Part shown: piece by piece, positions 35,572 to 45,326 of the stretch
Position numbering within the stretch: the stretch's first letter is position 1
How the letters are laid out: the number at the start of each line of letters is the position of its first letter
Origin: Legionella sp. MW5194
GTDB taxonomy: Bacteria; Pseudomonadota; Gammaproteobacteria; Legionellales; Legionellaceae
DNA length: 64,000 nt
Assembly (NCBI RefSeq): GCF_016864235.1
Contig: NZ_CP045732.1
Coordinates: 1,736,001-1,800,000, forward strand
Reading direction: 5' to 3'
Notes under the pieces: model-generated
The model's database searches: none
Seen by the model: the letters and a program-made list of their open reading frames with translations, nothing else
Told to the model about the DNA's origin: nothing
Translations under genes and position numbers: made by a program

Positions 35572-37350
35572 CTATTTCTGCACATTGGGAGCGAGTCGTA
35601 TGCCTAAATCACCAAGCTGTGCCGTACTGACACCGGTTGGTGCATTGGTTAATAAACACGATGCCGATTGCGTTTTAGGGAAAGCAATCACATCACGGAT
35701 GGAACTGGAGTACGTAAGCAGCATCGCCAATCGATCCATTCCCAGTGCGATACCGCCATGGGGAGGACAGCCGTATTGCAAGGCATCGAGTAAAAAGCCG
35801 AATTTTTCCTGCGCTTCCTGCTCGTCAATGCCCAATAATTCAAACACGGCCTGTTGCAACTGCGGTTGATGAATGCGGATGGATCCCCCGCCAATTTCAT
35901 ACCCGTTAATTACAATATCGTAAGCCTTCGCCAATGTTTTAGTCGGTTGCTGCTTGAGTGATTCAATGTTCAGTTCCTGAGGCGAAGTAAACGGATGGTG
36001 CATGGATTGTAATAGCCCTGATTTGGCATCCACTTCAAACATGGGCCAATCTACTACCCAAAGCAAACGCCATCCGTCTTCAACCAGGTGACGATCATGA
36101 CCCAGTTTGACACGCAAAGCCCCCATGGACTCATTGACGGTCTGTTCCTGGCCCGCTCCAAAGAACAATACATCACCGTTTTGAGCCTCAACACGGTCAA
36201 GAATGGCTTGTACACTGTCAGGCTTTAAGAACTTGATAATCGGTGATTGCAAGCCCTCCATCCCCTGACTGCGGTCATTGACCTTGATATAGGCTAAGCC
36301 TTTCGCGCCATAAATGCCGACAAATTGACCGTAGCTATCCAGCTCTTTACGGCTTAATTCACAACCATTGGGTAACCGCAAAGCAACCACTCGGCCATCC
36401 GAACGGCTTGCCGCCTCGGAAAAGACCTGAAAATCAGAATCCTTCACCAGGTCATCCACATCAACCAGTTCAAGCGGAATACGCAGATCCGGTTTGTCGC
36501 TGCCGTAGCGGCGCATCGCCTCAGCGTAGGTCATGCGTGGCAGTTTTTCCGGTAAATCAATCTGCATTAATTCCTTAAAGACCTTTTTCAGCATGCCTTC
36601 AATCAGATTCTGAATGGCCTGTTCGTCAATGAAAGCCATCTCGATATCAAGCTGGGTAAATTCAGGTTGCCTGTCGGCGCGCAAGTCCTCATCACGGAAG
36701 CAACGGACTATCTGGTAATATTTATCGAAACCCGACATCATCAGCAACTGTTTAAATAACTGCGGCGATTGCGGTAAGGCGTAAAACTGCCCAGGATGCA
36801 CACGGGATGGAACCAGATAATCACGCGCACCCTCCGGAGTCGCCTTGGTCAACATGGGCGTTTCGATGTCCATGAACTGCTGTTCGTTTAAATAGTCGCG
36901 AATGCAGCGCACCATATTGTGGCGCAGGGTTAGATTATGCTGCATGTCGTTTCGTCGCAAATCAAGGTAACGATAACGATAGCGCAGATCTTCGTTCACT
37001 GTTTGGTTATCATCCGGCAGGAATGGCGGTGTTTGCGACTGGTTTAAAATCTGCAGCGTCTGACCCAGAATTTCTATTTTACCCGTTGGCATCTTTTCAT
37101 TGATCATCCCGGACGGTCTGAGGCGTACTTTGCCTTCGATGCGAACCACGTATTCATGACGCAGTTTTTCAGCAATCGTGAAGACATCAGCCAATTCTGG
37201 CTCGTACACCACCTGAACCAGGCCTGAGCGATCGCGGATATCGAGGAAGATCACGCCGCCATGGTCACGTCGATTATGCACCCACCCGCAAATACTGACG
37301 GATTCGTTAAGTAAAGTTTCATTGACTGATGTGCAATAATGTGATCTCAT
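35572..37350 (-). CDS. aspS: Aspartyl-tRNA synthetase
   Basis: A 592-residue class IIb synthetase charging tRNA-Asp. An N-terminal OB-fold anticodon-binding domain ([20 protein letters not shown]) is followed by motif 1, [11 protein letters not shown], motif 2, [21 protein letters not shown], the bacterial GAD insertion (about 290-410) and motif 3, [13 protein letters not shown]. The length and GAD domain are typical of bacterial AspS. Discriminating versus non-discriminating function (Asn misacylation) cannot be judged by eye. Gene order fmdB-DUF502-aspS is a common gammaproteobacterial arrangement. Confidence 0.97.
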   Translation of the reverse strand: MRSHYCTSVNETLLNESVSICGWVHNRRDHGGVIFLDIRDRSGLVQVVYEPELADVFTIAEKLRHEYVVRIEGKVRLRPSGMINEKMPTGKIEILGQTLQILNQSQTPPFLPDDNQTVNEDLRYRYRYLDLRRNDMQHNLTLRHNMVRCIRDYLNEQQFMDIETPMLTKATPEGARDYLVPSRVHPGQFYALPQSPQLFKQLLMMSGFDKYYQIVRCFRDEDLRADRQPEFTQLDIEMAFIDEQAIQNLIEGMLKKVFKELMQIDLPEKLPRMTYAEAMRRYGSDKPDLRIPLELVDVDDLVKDSDFQVFSEAASRSDGRVVALRLPNGCELSRKELDSYGQFVGIYGAKGLAYIKVNDRSQGMEGLQSPIIKFLKPDSVQAILDRVEAQNGDVLFFGAGQEQTVNESMGALRVKLGHDRHLVEDGWRLLWVVDWPMFEVDAKSGLLQSMHHPFTSPQELNIESLKQQPTKTLAKAYDIVINGYEIGGGSIRIHQPQLQQAVFELLGIDEQEAQEKFGFLLDALQYGCPPHGGIALGMDRLAMLLTYSSSIRDVIAFPKTQSASCLLTNAPTGVSTAQLGDLGIRLAPNVQK

Positions 37351-37361
37351 AAAACCGCCTG

Positions 37362-37994
37362 TTAATTCGCATGAGTTAATATTTCCGGCGTTAGCGTAGG
37401 AGGCATTACCCCCAATGAAATGATGTATTTCAACGCCTCGTCAATCGTCATCCCAACCTCAATGACGTCCTTTTTTGGTACCATCATCAAAAAACCGGAT
37501 GTCGGGTTTGGTGTCGTTGGTACAAAGACCGATACCATTTCTTCCGTGGTATTGGCAAAAAGCTGAGGCCCTGGATTGCCTGTCATAAAAGCCAGTGACC
37601 ATGAATCCTTCCGTGGGTATTCAATCAAAAGAACCTTGCGGAAAGCCTGACTGTTGGTTGCAAAAATGGCCTGAATCACCTGTTTGGAGGCGTTATAAAT
37701 GGAGCGCACCAGAGGAATTCTTGCGAGCAATGCCTCACCCCAGCCAAACAGGCGCTGCCCCAGGATGTTAGTCGCCACCAGGCCGGTTAAAATTAACAGC
37801 ACCAGGGAAAAAATAACCCCAAAACCGGGAATGTCCACACCTAAAAGCCGCTCAGGCTGATAAGCAGAGGGCAAGAGCGCAATGGTACTGTCCAGCAGAT
37901 CAACCATAAAGCGCAAGACAACAAACGTCACGAGAATTGGCAGCCAAACCACTAAGCCGGCAAACAAATAACTGCGTATGGATTTAGACTTCAA
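37362..37994 (-). CDS. DUF502 inner-membrane protein
   Basis: A 210-residue protein with two transmembrane helices ([19 protein letters not shown] and [23 protein letters not shown]) and a C-terminal domain with GNPGPQ and [17 protein letters not shown], the signatures of DUF502 family proteins. Translation appears to begin at a TTG that overlaps the stop of the upstream zinc-ribbon gene (TTGA), so it is likely coupled. The function of the family is unknown; the conserved position before aspS suggests co-expression rather than a shared pathway. Confidence 0.88.
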   Translation of the reverse strand: MKSKSIRSYLFAGLVVWLPILVTFVVLRFMVDLLDSTIALLPSAYQPERLLGVDIPGFGVIFSLVLLILTGLVATNILGQRLFGWGEALLARIPLVRSIYNASKQVIQAIFATNSQAFRKVLLIEYPRKDSWSLAFMTGNPGPQLFANTTEEMVSVFVPTTPNPTSGFLMMVPKKDVIEVGMTIDEALKYIISLGVMPPTLTPEILTHAN

Positions 37995-38296
37995 TCACTT
38001 TCACCTTTGGTTTTCGTGCTGCCGGTATCGCTGCTTCCTGTCGCGTTCTCTGCTTTCTTCTGACCGCTGGCGTCACTGCCGCCGGACTCCGTTTTTTTAA
38101 TTTCGGGTTTGTTTTTATTTTTAAAATCGGTCACATACCAACCGCTGCCCTTGAGTTGAAAACCCGCAGCAGAAACCAGACGCACAGCCGTATTTTCAAA
38201 ACACTTCGGGCATTGTTTGGCAGGCGTGTCGCTGACCTTCTGCATCAAATCAAAATGATGATGACAATTTGTACATTCATATTCATAAATTGGCAT
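37991..38296 (-). CDS. FmdB-family zinc-ribbon protein
   Basis: A 101-residue protein beginning MPIYEYECTNCHHHF, with CxxC pairs at CTNC and CPKC forming the zinc ribbon. GFQLKGSGWYVTDF is the conserved second half, and a Lys/Ser/Gly-rich disordered tail (about 65-101) follows. The ATG at 38296 has GGGAGA seven bases upstream; the frame is open to 38413 but that leader is not part of the family. FmdB proteins were first described as putative regulators in methylotrophs; the role here is unknown. Confidence 0.88.
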   Translation of the reverse strand: MPIYEYECTNCHHHFDLMQKVSDTPAKQCPKCFENTAVRLVSAAGFQLKGSGWYVTDFKNKNKPEIKKTESGGSDASGQKKAENATGSSDTGSTKTKGESD

Positions 38297-38503
38297 CAAA
38301 AATCTCCCAATAGTTGACGATGGCCCATCACACAATGGAACCAAGGAAATAAACGTTTTGAAAAAAACCAACGTTGAATTATAACGGACAAGTGGCGTGG
38401 CGACAACGGTCAATCCCGCGCTTTAAGACGATAAACAACGCTTAAACGCATTAAATGATAATGCTTATACTGACTTGATACCCCGCAACCCAGAGGAAGC
38501 ACA

Positions 38504-39148
38504 TCAAAAATCAATCGCTTCCGGCAGCCATTGCCCCTGAAAGGGGATACGACCCAAATAAGGCATCGCCATCTTTTCCCGCAGGGTGTGAAGGTTTTCC
38601 TCCAGGCAAAGCATGTGTTCATCCAGGCAGTTGGCAATCCAGCCCGCACAGGGAATGGCATGCGCCTTTAACGCCGCGGCCGTTAACAGCGCATGATTGA
38701 TGCATCCAAGCCGCATCCCCACAACGATGATGACTGGAATCTGGCTGAGTGTCAAAAAATCAATCCATGTCTCCTTTGCATTGACAGGGACCATTAGCCC
38801 CCCTGCTCCTTCGATTAGCAGCAGGTCCGGGCCGGTTAATGCTTTGGTCATGCAGTAATCAAGAATCGCCCTTGCATCCATCTCCGTTCCTGCTTTGGCG
38901 GCAGCGATATGCGGTGAAACCGGCGGTTCAAACAGCCAGTGACTATTGTCTTCGTAACTGCCGGCATGGTGCTTAAGCAGGCGGGCATCGTCGCTGTAAA
39001 GGTCGCCATTCGCAGTGACGCACCCGGTGGCTACTGGTTTTAATGCCAACACCCGTCTCCCCTGCCGACGATAAAAATCGATCAGTTGGCAGGTGGTATA
39101 GGTTTTACCGCAATCCGTGTTGGTGCCGGTGATAAAAAAAGTCTTCAT
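38504..39148 (-). CDS. bioD: Dethiobiotin synthetase
   Basis: A 214-residue ATP-dependent carboxylase that converts 7,8-diaminopelargonate to dethiobiotin, the penultimate biotin step. The P-loop TGTNTDCGKT at residues 7-16, KPVATGC, and LLLIEGAGGLMVPV are the family signatures. It is the last gene of the bioB-bioF-bioH-bioD run, overlapping bioH by an ATGA. bioC is not found downstream. Confidence 0.95.
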   Translation of the reverse strand: MKTFFITGTNTDCGKTYTTCQLIDFYRRQGRRVLALKPVATGCVTANGDLYSDDARLLKHHAGSYEDNSHWLFEPPVSPHIAAAKAGTEMDARAILDYCMTKALTGPDLLLIEGAGGLMVPVNAKETWIDFLTLSQIPVIIVVGMRLGCINHALLTAAALKAHAIPCAGWIANCLDEHMLCLEENLHTLREKMAMPYLGRIPFQGQWLPEAIDF

Positions 39149-39864
39149 AGCAGAAACTCAAATAATAATTGCAAATAATCATCCTGATGTGACAGGAAAG
39201 GCATGTGCGCCGCCTTTTGGAAAAGGCGGTAATGAAAATCAGGGTATCTTTCTGCCATGACCTTAAGGGTCAGGCGCGGCGTAATGGCGTCAAGACGGCC
39301 AAAGGCAAAACAGGCAGGGTTTTTGTAATGCAGCAAGGCCTCACGAAAATCCCACTCGTTTAAAATCGTAAGACCCTGCTGCAGGGCTTCCATTGAAACC
39401 TTGTCAGGAATCGGTGGAATCATTGAATGAGGTCGGGATTGCAGTTGAATAAACGCCCGCATTGTCTGCTCGGGATCCCGTGCCAAATTGCTGAAAAAGC
39501 CGTCAAATACCTGCTTTTCAATCCCTGGCCACTGGCCTTTGCGAATAAAATGCGGCGAGGAAGCGGTTACCATCAATCGAGTCACCCGCAGCGGCTCCTC
39601 GATGGCAAGCCGCATGGCATACAAGCCGCCCATGCTCCAGCCGGACACAGCAAATTCCCGAGGCAAGGCATTAAGAAGCTTTTCTTTGAAGGAAGTCCAT
39701 TCCATTAACGACGAACGGCCAAATCCCGGCAAATCAACCAGATACACGGTAAAATGCGCGAGCAGTTTAGCCGCCAGTGGCTCAAAAACGCGGTGGTCAA
39801 ATCCCCAGCCATGCAACAATACCAGGGCCGGCCCTTTTCCTCTAATGTGAATGTTCAGTGTCAT
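39145..39864 (-). CDS. bioH: Pimeloyl-ACP methyl ester carboxylesterase
   Basis: A 239-residue alpha/beta hydrolase that frees pimeloyl-ACP from its methyl ester, ending the BioC-BioH pimelate route. LLHGWGFDHRVF contains the oxyanion region, GWSMGG holds the nucleophile Ser, FGRLDAITP supplies the acid Asp and AAHMPF the His. The start at 39864 overlaps the end of bioF by about 20 bases; the frame extends to 39897 but the longer N-terminus is not conserved. The position between bioF and bioD supports BioH over a generic esterase. Confidence 0.9.
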   Translation of the reverse strand: MTLNIHIRGKGPALVLLHGWGFDHRVFEPLAAKLLAHFTVYLVDLPGFGRSSLMEWTSFKEKLLNALPREFAVSGWSMGGLYAMRLAIEEPLRVTRLMVTASSPHFIRKGQWPGIEKQVFDGFFSNLARDPEQTMRAFIQLQSRPHSMIPPIPDKVSMEALQQGLTILNEWDFREALLHYKNPACFAFGRLDAITPRLTLKVMAERYPDFHYRLFQKAAHMPFLSHQDDYLQLLFEFLL

Positions 39865-40987
39865 AAATGGCGTGGAGCTCGTTAAATAAGTGGTCAATGT
39901 CTTTTACGTCGTGCTGATAATTGAGCACGATGCGTAACCCACTGTACCTGCGCGGAACCGTGGGCTCACGAATGGCCTGACAAAAAATCCGGCGTTGGCT
40001 TAATTCCTGGGCGTAATTGAGGGCGGCATGCGGACACCCCAGTTGCAGTTGCTGGATAGCAGTCGTCGAGTCCGCGAAGCACAGCGGGCTTTGTGCGGCC
40101 TTTTCACGAAAATAGGCAACCAGCCCGTGCAACTGCCGCCGCCTGTCATCGGCCTCGTAAATCATCTGAAACGTCTTTAAAAGACCATACACCAGGGCCG
40201 GGCTGATGGCCGTGGAGTAAAGGTAGGGACGCGCGTATTGCACCAGGGCATCGACCCAGTCAGCACACCCAGCGACCAACGCGCCCTGTCCGCCAAACGC
40301 TTTGCCAAAAGTAATGATGCGAAGCGGTATCTGATCCTGTGTTAAGGAAAAATGGCTGACAGCGCCCAGACCATGTTCGCCCATCACCCCAAACGAATGG
40401 GCTTCATCGACGATGCAGGGCACTTCATGCTTTTCACATAAATGACTGATGTCCTTAAGCGGCGCCATCTGACCGCTCATGCTGAAAAGTCCCTCCGTCA
40501 CCACCGCCGCTTGCGCGGTTTGTGCCAGTTTCTGACTTAAGTCTTCCATGTCATTGCATCGATACCGGCTAAAGCGGGCCTCGGCAAGTTTAATGCCATC
40601 GTAAAACGAAGCATGAATGGCTTTATCAACAAGCAGGTGCCGCTCAATCTGCGACAACAGATTAACCACAGCCAGATTGGCTGTATAGCCGGAACTGAAT
40701 ACCACCGCTGCATCCGTTGCAAGCGCAGCGGCGATGGTTTGCTCGAACTCCGCATGAATGGGGTAATAGCCACAAATGACGCCTGACCCGCCGCTGCCTG
40801 CGGGGTAGCGCTCAAAGCCCAGCTGATATGCTTTTTTTACACGCGAGTCATTGCTTAACGACAAATAGTCGTTGCTGCAAAAGTGCAGATGAGTCCCATC
40901 CACCGGCAACACCTTGCGTGTACGCCAAAGGCCCTGGTGCTGCAATCCCTGCATTTTCTCCGAAAAAAGGGCAGCAAACCGACTCAA
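39842..40987 (-). CDS. bioF: 8-amino-7-oxononanoate synthase
   Basis: A 381-residue PLP enzyme of the alpha-oxoamine synthase family that condenses pimeloyl-ACP with alanine. [28 protein letters not shown], the [13 protein letters not shown] stretch and the PLP lysine in [13 protein letters not shown] are all present. Translation starts at a TTG that overlaps the bioB stop (TTGA). Alternatively the ATG at 40954 could be used, but the alignment with other BioF proteins prefers the longer form. Confidence 0.95.
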   Translation of the reverse strand: MSRFAALFSEKMQGLQHQGLWRTRKVLPVDGTHLHFCSNDYLSLSNDSRVKKAYQLGFERYPAGSGGSGVICGYYPIHAEFEQTIAAALATDAAVVFSSGYTANLAVVNLLSQIERHLLVDKAIHASFYDGIKLAEARFSRYRCNDMEDLSQKLAQTAQAAVVTEGLFSMSGQMAPLKDISHLCEKHEVPCIVDEAHSFGVMGEHGLGAVSHFSLTQDQIPLRIITFGKAFGGQGALVAGCADWVDALVQYARPYLYSTAISPALVYGLLKTFQMIYEADDRRRQLHGLVAYFREKAAQSPLCFADSTTAIQQLQLGCPHAALNYAQELSQRRIFCQAIREPTVPRRYSGLRIVLNYQHDVKDIDHLFNELHAIYDTEHSH

Positions 40988-41931
40988 GAGAAAGTTTCCA
41001 GACCCAGTTTTTCAAACAGGCGGCTGTCTTTATCGCGTTGCGGGTTATCTTCCGTCAAGAGTTTATCGCCAATGAAAACCGAATTGGCGCCGGCAAAAAA
41101 GCAGAGGGCCTGCAATTCATCGCTCATTTCCGTACGCCCGGCGGTCAGGCGAATCACGCTGTCAGGCATGATGATCCTTGCCGTAGCGATGGTTCTCACC
41201 AGTTCAATGCCTTCCACCTGACGGGATTTCGAAAGCGGCGTGCCTTCAACCGGAATCAGCCGATTAATCGGCACGCTTTCCGGAGGAGTTTCCATGTTGG
41301 CCAGCGTCATGAGAAATTCAATACGGTCCTCGCGCGTTTCACCCAGACCTAAAATTCCCCCGCAACACACGCGAATGCCTGCTTTTCTAACCTGCTCAAG
41401 GGTATCCAGACGATCACTGAATTTGCGGGTGGTGACCACCTTGTCATAATAGGACGGCGAGGTATCAATGTTATGATTATAATAGTCAAGGCCGGCGTCT
41501 TTGAGGCATTTCGCCTGCTCACCGGTTAACATGCCGAGTGTCATGCAGGTTTCGAGCCCCAGGTCTTTAACACCCTTAATCATTTCCTGCAGTTGAGGCA
41601 TGACTTTATCGGGAGGACAACGCCAGGCGGCTCCCATGCAGAAGCGCGTAGCGCCTCCCGCTTTCGCTTCCTGTGCCTGTTTAAGCACCTGATCAACCGA
41701 CAGGAGTTTTTCTTTTTCCACGTGGGTTTGATGGTGTCCGCTTTGCGAGCAGTAACCGCAATCTTCAGGGCAGGCACCCGTTTTAATGCTGAGCAGCGTC
41801 GCTAATTGCAAGCCATTGGCCGGGTGATGTGTGCGATGAATGGTATGCGCCTTGTGTAATAAATCGTTAAACGGCTGGGTATAAATGGCCGCAACGTCAC
41901 TTAACGTCCATCCTGCGCTGGGTTTGTTCAT
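40984..41931 (-). CDS. bioB: Biotin synthase
   Basis: A 315-residue radical-SAM enzyme that inserts sulfur into dethiobiotin. The SAM cluster motif is CPEDCGYC ([16 protein letters not shown] region), and [20 protein letters not shown] and [11 protein letters not shown] follow in order; the late Arg and Cys residues of the [2Fe-2S] site are in the expected blocks. It is the first gene of the minus-strand biotin run and diverges from bioA across a BirA-type operator. A TATAAT lies inside that operator on its strand. Confidence 0.96.
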   Translation of the reverse strand: MNKPSAGWTLSDVAAIYTQPFNDLLHKAHTIHRTHHPANGLQLATLLSIKTGACPEDCGYCSQSGHHQTHVEKEKLLSVDQVLKQAQEAKAGGATRFCMGAAWRCPPDKVMPQLQEMIKGVKDLGLETCMTLGMLTGEQAKCLKDAGLDYYNHNIDTSPSYYDKVVTTRKFSDRLDTLEQVRKAGIRVCCGGILGLGETREDRIEFLMTLANMETPPESVPINRLIPVEGTPLSKSRQVEGIELVRTIATARIIMPDSVIRLTAGRTEMSDELQALCFFAGANSVFIGDKLLTEDNPQRDKDSRLFEKLGLETFS

Positions 41932-41981
41932 AGATCTTCTCTTTTTATTTCAGTGCCGCCATGATAAAGTCGCCAATTTTC

Positions 41982-42013
41982 TTGTCAACCGAAAATTATA
42001 TTATGGTTAACAT
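41982..42013. promoter_or_regulatory. BirA-type biotin operator between bioB and bioA
   Basis: TTGTCAACC (41982-41990) and GGTTAACAT (42005-42013) are inverted half-sites separated by 14 bases, close to the bacterial BirA box (TTGTAAACC, spacer, GGTTTACAA). Seven of nine positions of the second half match the inverse of the first. The spacer holds TATAAT on the minus strand, read toward bioB. The bioA start codon (42003) lies within the site. Biotinyl-AMP-bound BirA would repress both directions. Confidence 0.75.
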
Positions 42014-43319
42014 AACGCAGGTCATCGCCAAAGATTTAACGCACATCTGGCATCCCTGCATGCAGATGAAAGATTTTGAGGCCTACCCGCCGCTAGTCAT
42101 CCAGGAAGCAAGGGGCAGCTACCTGTACACGGATCAGGGGCCCCTTATTGACGGAATCTCCAGTTGGTGGTGTAAGTCCTTAGGCCACGGCCATCCTACC
42201 ATTGTTGATGCCATCCGCCAGCAGTTACAGTATTTTGAGCAAGTGATCGCCGCCAACACCACGCATCCTCTCCTCGCCGAATTCGGCGAAAAAATCGCCG
42301 AAATTACCAAAAAACAACATGTTTTTTTTGCCAGCGACGGCTCTTCGGCGGTTGAGATTGCCATGAAACTGGCTCTGCATGCCATGCAGATCCGGGGCGA
42401 GAGTGAACGCAACCGGTTTATTGCCTTGCGTCATGCCTATCATGGAGAAACCCTGGCTACCATCAGCGTCAGCGACTTAGGCCTCTATAAAAAGCCGTAT
42501 GAAGGCTATGGCGTAGAATGCCATTTTATTCAGGAGGTACCCTATGTTCAAAACCGCTTCGACCCCTTATGGGATGACAGCGAGGCGACATGGCAGGCGA
42601 TATTGCCGCAACTGGAAAAAGTAAAGCGCCAGACCTGTGCAGTTCTTGTCGAACCACTGGTTCAGGGCGCAGGGGGTATGCTCTGTTACAGCGCAGACTT
42701 CCTTAAAAAACTGGCTCAATGGGCAAACGACAACGGCATTTATTTCATTGCCGACGAAATCATGACCGGCATGGGCCGAACCGGGCAATGGCTGGCCTGT
42801 GAATGGGCAGGCGTTGAACCGGATTTAGTGTGTCTGTCCAAAGGACTGACTGCCGGCGCCCTACCCCTGAGCTGCGTGCTGATTGACCATGAGGTGTATG
42901 CTCTTTTTTATGATGATTATGCGTCCGGCAAGTCATTTCTGCACTCGCATACACACAGCGGCAATGCCTTAGCCGTTAGCGCCGCCTTGGCGGCCATCAA
43001 GGTCATGGAAGCAGAGGGGATCCTTAAGCAGGCACGTGCATTGGGTGAGCTGATGCACTCTCTGATGCTTGACATTGCCGAAACCACCGGCAGACTCAGC
43101 CAGGTGCGAAGCCTGGGAGCGATTGTCGCTGCCGACATGGACGCATTGCCAGGGCAGCGAATCAGTCAGCGATTTTATCAGGAAGCCTGCCGGCATGGCG
43201 CTTTATTACGTCCAATAGGCAATACTCTTTATTGGCTGCCACCTTTGAATTCGGATGAGAAAACGATTAGGCAATTGGCGGAAATCACTCTAAACTCTCT
43301 GTATGGGGTGTATAAATAA
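42003..43319 (+). CDS. bioA: Adenosylmethionine-8-amino-7-oxononanoate aminotransferase
   Basis: A 438-residue class III PLP aminotransferase that makes 7,8-diaminopelargonate using SAM as amino donor. HIWHPCMQMKD and GPLIDGISSWWCKSLGHGHP are typical of the N-terminus. FIADEIMTGMGRTG contains the PLP-binding Asp, and LVCLSKGLTAGALPL the Schiff-base Lys. The start at 42003 aligns with other BioA proteins; an upstream ATG at 41961 adds 14 unconserved residues. No ribosome site precedes either, and the start lies in the operator, so initiation may be leaderless or unusual. Confidence 0.94.
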   Translation: MVNITQVIAKDLTHIWHPCMQMKDFEAYPPLVIQEARGSYLYTDQGPLIDGISSWWCKSLGHGHPTIVDAIRQQLQYFEQVIAANTTHPLLAEFGEKIAEITKKQHVFFASDGSSAVEIAMKLALHAMQIRGESERNRFIALRHAYHGETLATISVSDLGLYKKPYEGYGVECHFIQEVPYVQNRFDPLWDDSEATWQAILPQLEKVKRQTCAVLVEPLVQGAGGMLCYSADFLKKLAQWANDNGIYFIADEIMTGMGRTGQWLACEWAGVEPDLVCLSKGLTAGALPLSCVLIDHEVYALFYDDYASGKSFLHSHTHSGNALAVSAALAAIKVMEAEGILKQARALGELMHSLMLDIAETTGRLSQVRSLGAIVAADMDALPGQRISQRFYQEACRHGALLRPIGNTLYWLPPLNSDEKTIRQLAEITLNSLYGVYK

Positions 43320-43327
43320 CTAAAACA

Positions 43328-44911
43328 ATGATAAACGACATCCACAGCAGGCAGTTAAGCGCACAACAGACGTTAACCATCAGCTGGTTCCTGCTATCGC
43401 TTATCGTGCTGTTCCTGGCTCTATTCTATGAGTGGCGGCATTACCGTGAAGCCCGCGAAGATCAGATGGAACTGATCGCGAAGGAGCGGGCGTTTCAGTT
43501 TGATGAATTCATGGAAAATCTGATCCAAGGGACCTTTGCCTTAAATTTTACCCGTGATGAATTCAATGCCTGCCAAACTGAATTATTGCCAGTACTCACC
43601 GACTGGTTGTTTAACAACCCCAATGTCTCTGCCATTGCCATTACCGATCCGAAGGGAAAGACAACCTGTTCCACCTTAAACCTCACGCCACCTGTTTTTT
43701 TTCCTGCCTCGGCGGCGCCTCATCTGCATGGGCCTTTTGATACCGGCCATCACAAGCAACCGACCTACCTGTTGCAGCAGAAGCTTGGGCAGTACCATTT
43801 CACACTTTATATTTTAAAAAGCATTTTTGAAAACCTGTTAAGGCCTCTTGAGGCCACCAGTTTCAAAGCCATTGCCCTGTACGATACTCACCATAAGAAA
43901 CAGGTTTTTCAACTCACCCAGCCGCTTGATTCTTCCCCTGGAAAAAACATGATGCTGCGTATCCCATCCCAGACACTGGATGACTACCAACTGCTGTTTA
44001 CGGCAAAAGGGCTGGTTTATGAGAAACGGTTTATTTATACTGAATTGATCATTGCTGCAGTGGTTATTGTTCTCTCGCTCCTCCTGTACTACATTCTGCG
44101 CAAAGCCTTAAACCACCGGTTTTCACTGGATTATGCCCTGCAGAATGGGCTTAGGCAGGGCCATTTTGAACCGATGTATCAGCCGGTCGTCGATGTAGCG
44201 AATAACCAATTTTGCGGGGCTGAAGTTCTCATCCGCTGGCAGATGGATGCCAAACAGACCATCATGCCGGACTTGTTTATTGAAGAGGCTGAAACCTCAG
44301 GGCTTATCGTACCCATGACCCTGCAACTGGTTGAAAAATCATTTCAGCAATGCGCTGAACTTCTTAGGGGCAATAACGATTTTCACCTGGCGTTCAATGT
44401 CTCCGTCAATCATTTTCTCGACAGACGCTTTTTCCCGCAATTTTATCAACTCTGTGAACACTATGGCGTCAACAATCAGCAGATTATTCTTGAATTAACC
44501 GAACGGCAGCTTTTTAATAAGGAAGACAAGGACAGCATGCGCATCATGCAGGACCTCCGTACGCGCGGCTATTCACTGGCCATTGATGACTTTGGTACAG
44601 GACATGCCAGTATTCATTACCTGCAGCACCTGCCGTTTAATTATCTTAAAATTGATAAATTGTTTATCCAGGCCATTGGTACCGGTGCAATCACCGAAAC
44701 TTTGAATCAAGCCATCATTAACATGGCGAACTCGCTTGATCTCGCGATCATCGCCGAAGGCGTGGAAACCATGGAACAATATGATTATTTGCGGCGTCAT
44801 CGTGTAGACTATATACAGGGATGGTACTTCGCCAGGGCCATGACAATTGAACAGCTCATCACGTTCATTGAGGAGAAAGCAAATGAAGCGATGCTTACAG
44901 CAGGCAACTAG
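43328..44911 (+). CDS. CSS-EAL c-di-GMP phosphodiesterase, membrane-bound
   Basis: A 527-residue inner-membrane protein: TM1 at about 14-34, a periplasmic CSS-type sensor with Cys82 and Cys114 (the TTCSTL motif), TM2 at about 237-256, and a cytoplasmic EAL domain. Catalytic residues are retained: Glu299 (EVLIRW in place of EALxRW), Asn357, Glu389, Asp420-Asp421, Lys441, Glu477 and Gln497. The enzyme should be an active phosphodiesterase controlled by the periplasmic disulfide state. The CSS-EAL layout matches E. coli PdeC-type proteins. It lies right after bioA, with no clear ribosome site before its ATG. Confidence 0.9.
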   Translation: MINDIHSRQLSAQQTLTISWFLLSLIVLFLALFYEWRHYREAREDQMELIAKERAFQFDEFMENLIQGTFALNFTRDEFNACQTELLPVLTDWLFNNPNVSAIAITDPKGKTTCSTLNLTPPVFFPASAAPHLHGPFDTGHHKQPTYLLQQKLGQYHFTLYILKSIFENLLRPLEATSFKAIALYDTHHKKQVFQLTQPLDSSPGKNMMLRIPSQTLDDYQLLFTAKGLVYEKRFIYTELIIAAVVIVLSLLLYYILRKALNHRFSLDYALQNGLRQGHFEPMYQPVVDVANNQFCGAEVLIRWQMDAKQTIMPDLFIEEAETSGLIVPMTLQLVEKSFQQCAELLRGNNDFHLAFNVSVNHFLDRRFFPQFYQLCEHYGVNNQQIILELTERQLFNKEDKDSMRIMQDLRTRGYSLAIDDFGTGHASIHYLQHLPFNYLKIDKLFIQAIGTGAITETLNQAIINMANSLDLAIIAEGVETMEQYDYLRRHRVDYIQGWYFARAMTIEQLITFIEEKANEAMLTAGN

Positions 44912-45326
44912 CCTGGCTTTATTCTGCGTTTCAACCGTATCCATTGCACAAACACCCCCAGGGGACAACTTCTGGCTGTGCAAAGCCCATGATCAGGCAA
45001 ATCGCGAATGGCTGGCGCAGAGTGTGTATTCCATCACGGCGATTAACAAAGCCTATGATGCCTGTAAAAAGCAAAGCGAATACCCGGAAACCTGCAAAAC
45101 GTCCAGGGCCGATTGTGAAGCCTTTGTTGACGGGCGCTCCACTCGCCCGATGTGGCAATGCACGGCGCTGGATTTCTCAGGAACACCCTGGTTAAGCGAC
45201 ATCTACACGCACCGCGATGATGCTGCACTGGGCGCCAAGGCCTATTGCATGGATAACAGCGGTATTCCCGAGACATGTTACATTAATATGATAACCTGTC
45301 GAAACATCAATGCGGCAAAACCCTGA
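44883..45326 (+). CDS. Secreted cysteine-rich protein with internal duplication
   Basis: A 147-residue protein with a signal peptide (CLQQATSLALFCVSTVSIAQ) and a mature part made of two related halves. Half one reads WLCKAHDQANREWLAQSVYS ... YPETCKTSRADCEAF. Half two reads WQCTALDFSGTPWLSDIYTH ... IPETCYINMITCRNI. Each holds four cysteines, probably two disulfides. The ATG at 44883 has GAGGAG upstream and overlaps the EAL gene end by 29 bases; its own stop overlaps the coaE start (TGATG). Likely periplasmic, function unknown. The neighbouring CSS-type sensor also depends on periplasmic cysteines. Confidence 0.7.
   Translation: MKRCLQQATSLALFCVSTVSIAQTPPGDNFWLCKAHDQANREWLAQSVYSITAINKAYDACKKQSEYPETCKTSRADCEAFVDGRSTRPMWQCTALDFSGTPWLSDIYTHRDDAALGAKAYCMDNSGIPETCYINMITCRNINAAKP

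Noticed and set aside
38410-38661. Minus-strand 83-aa frame downstream in bioD
   Set aside because: It overlaps bioD in another frame and has no conserved features.
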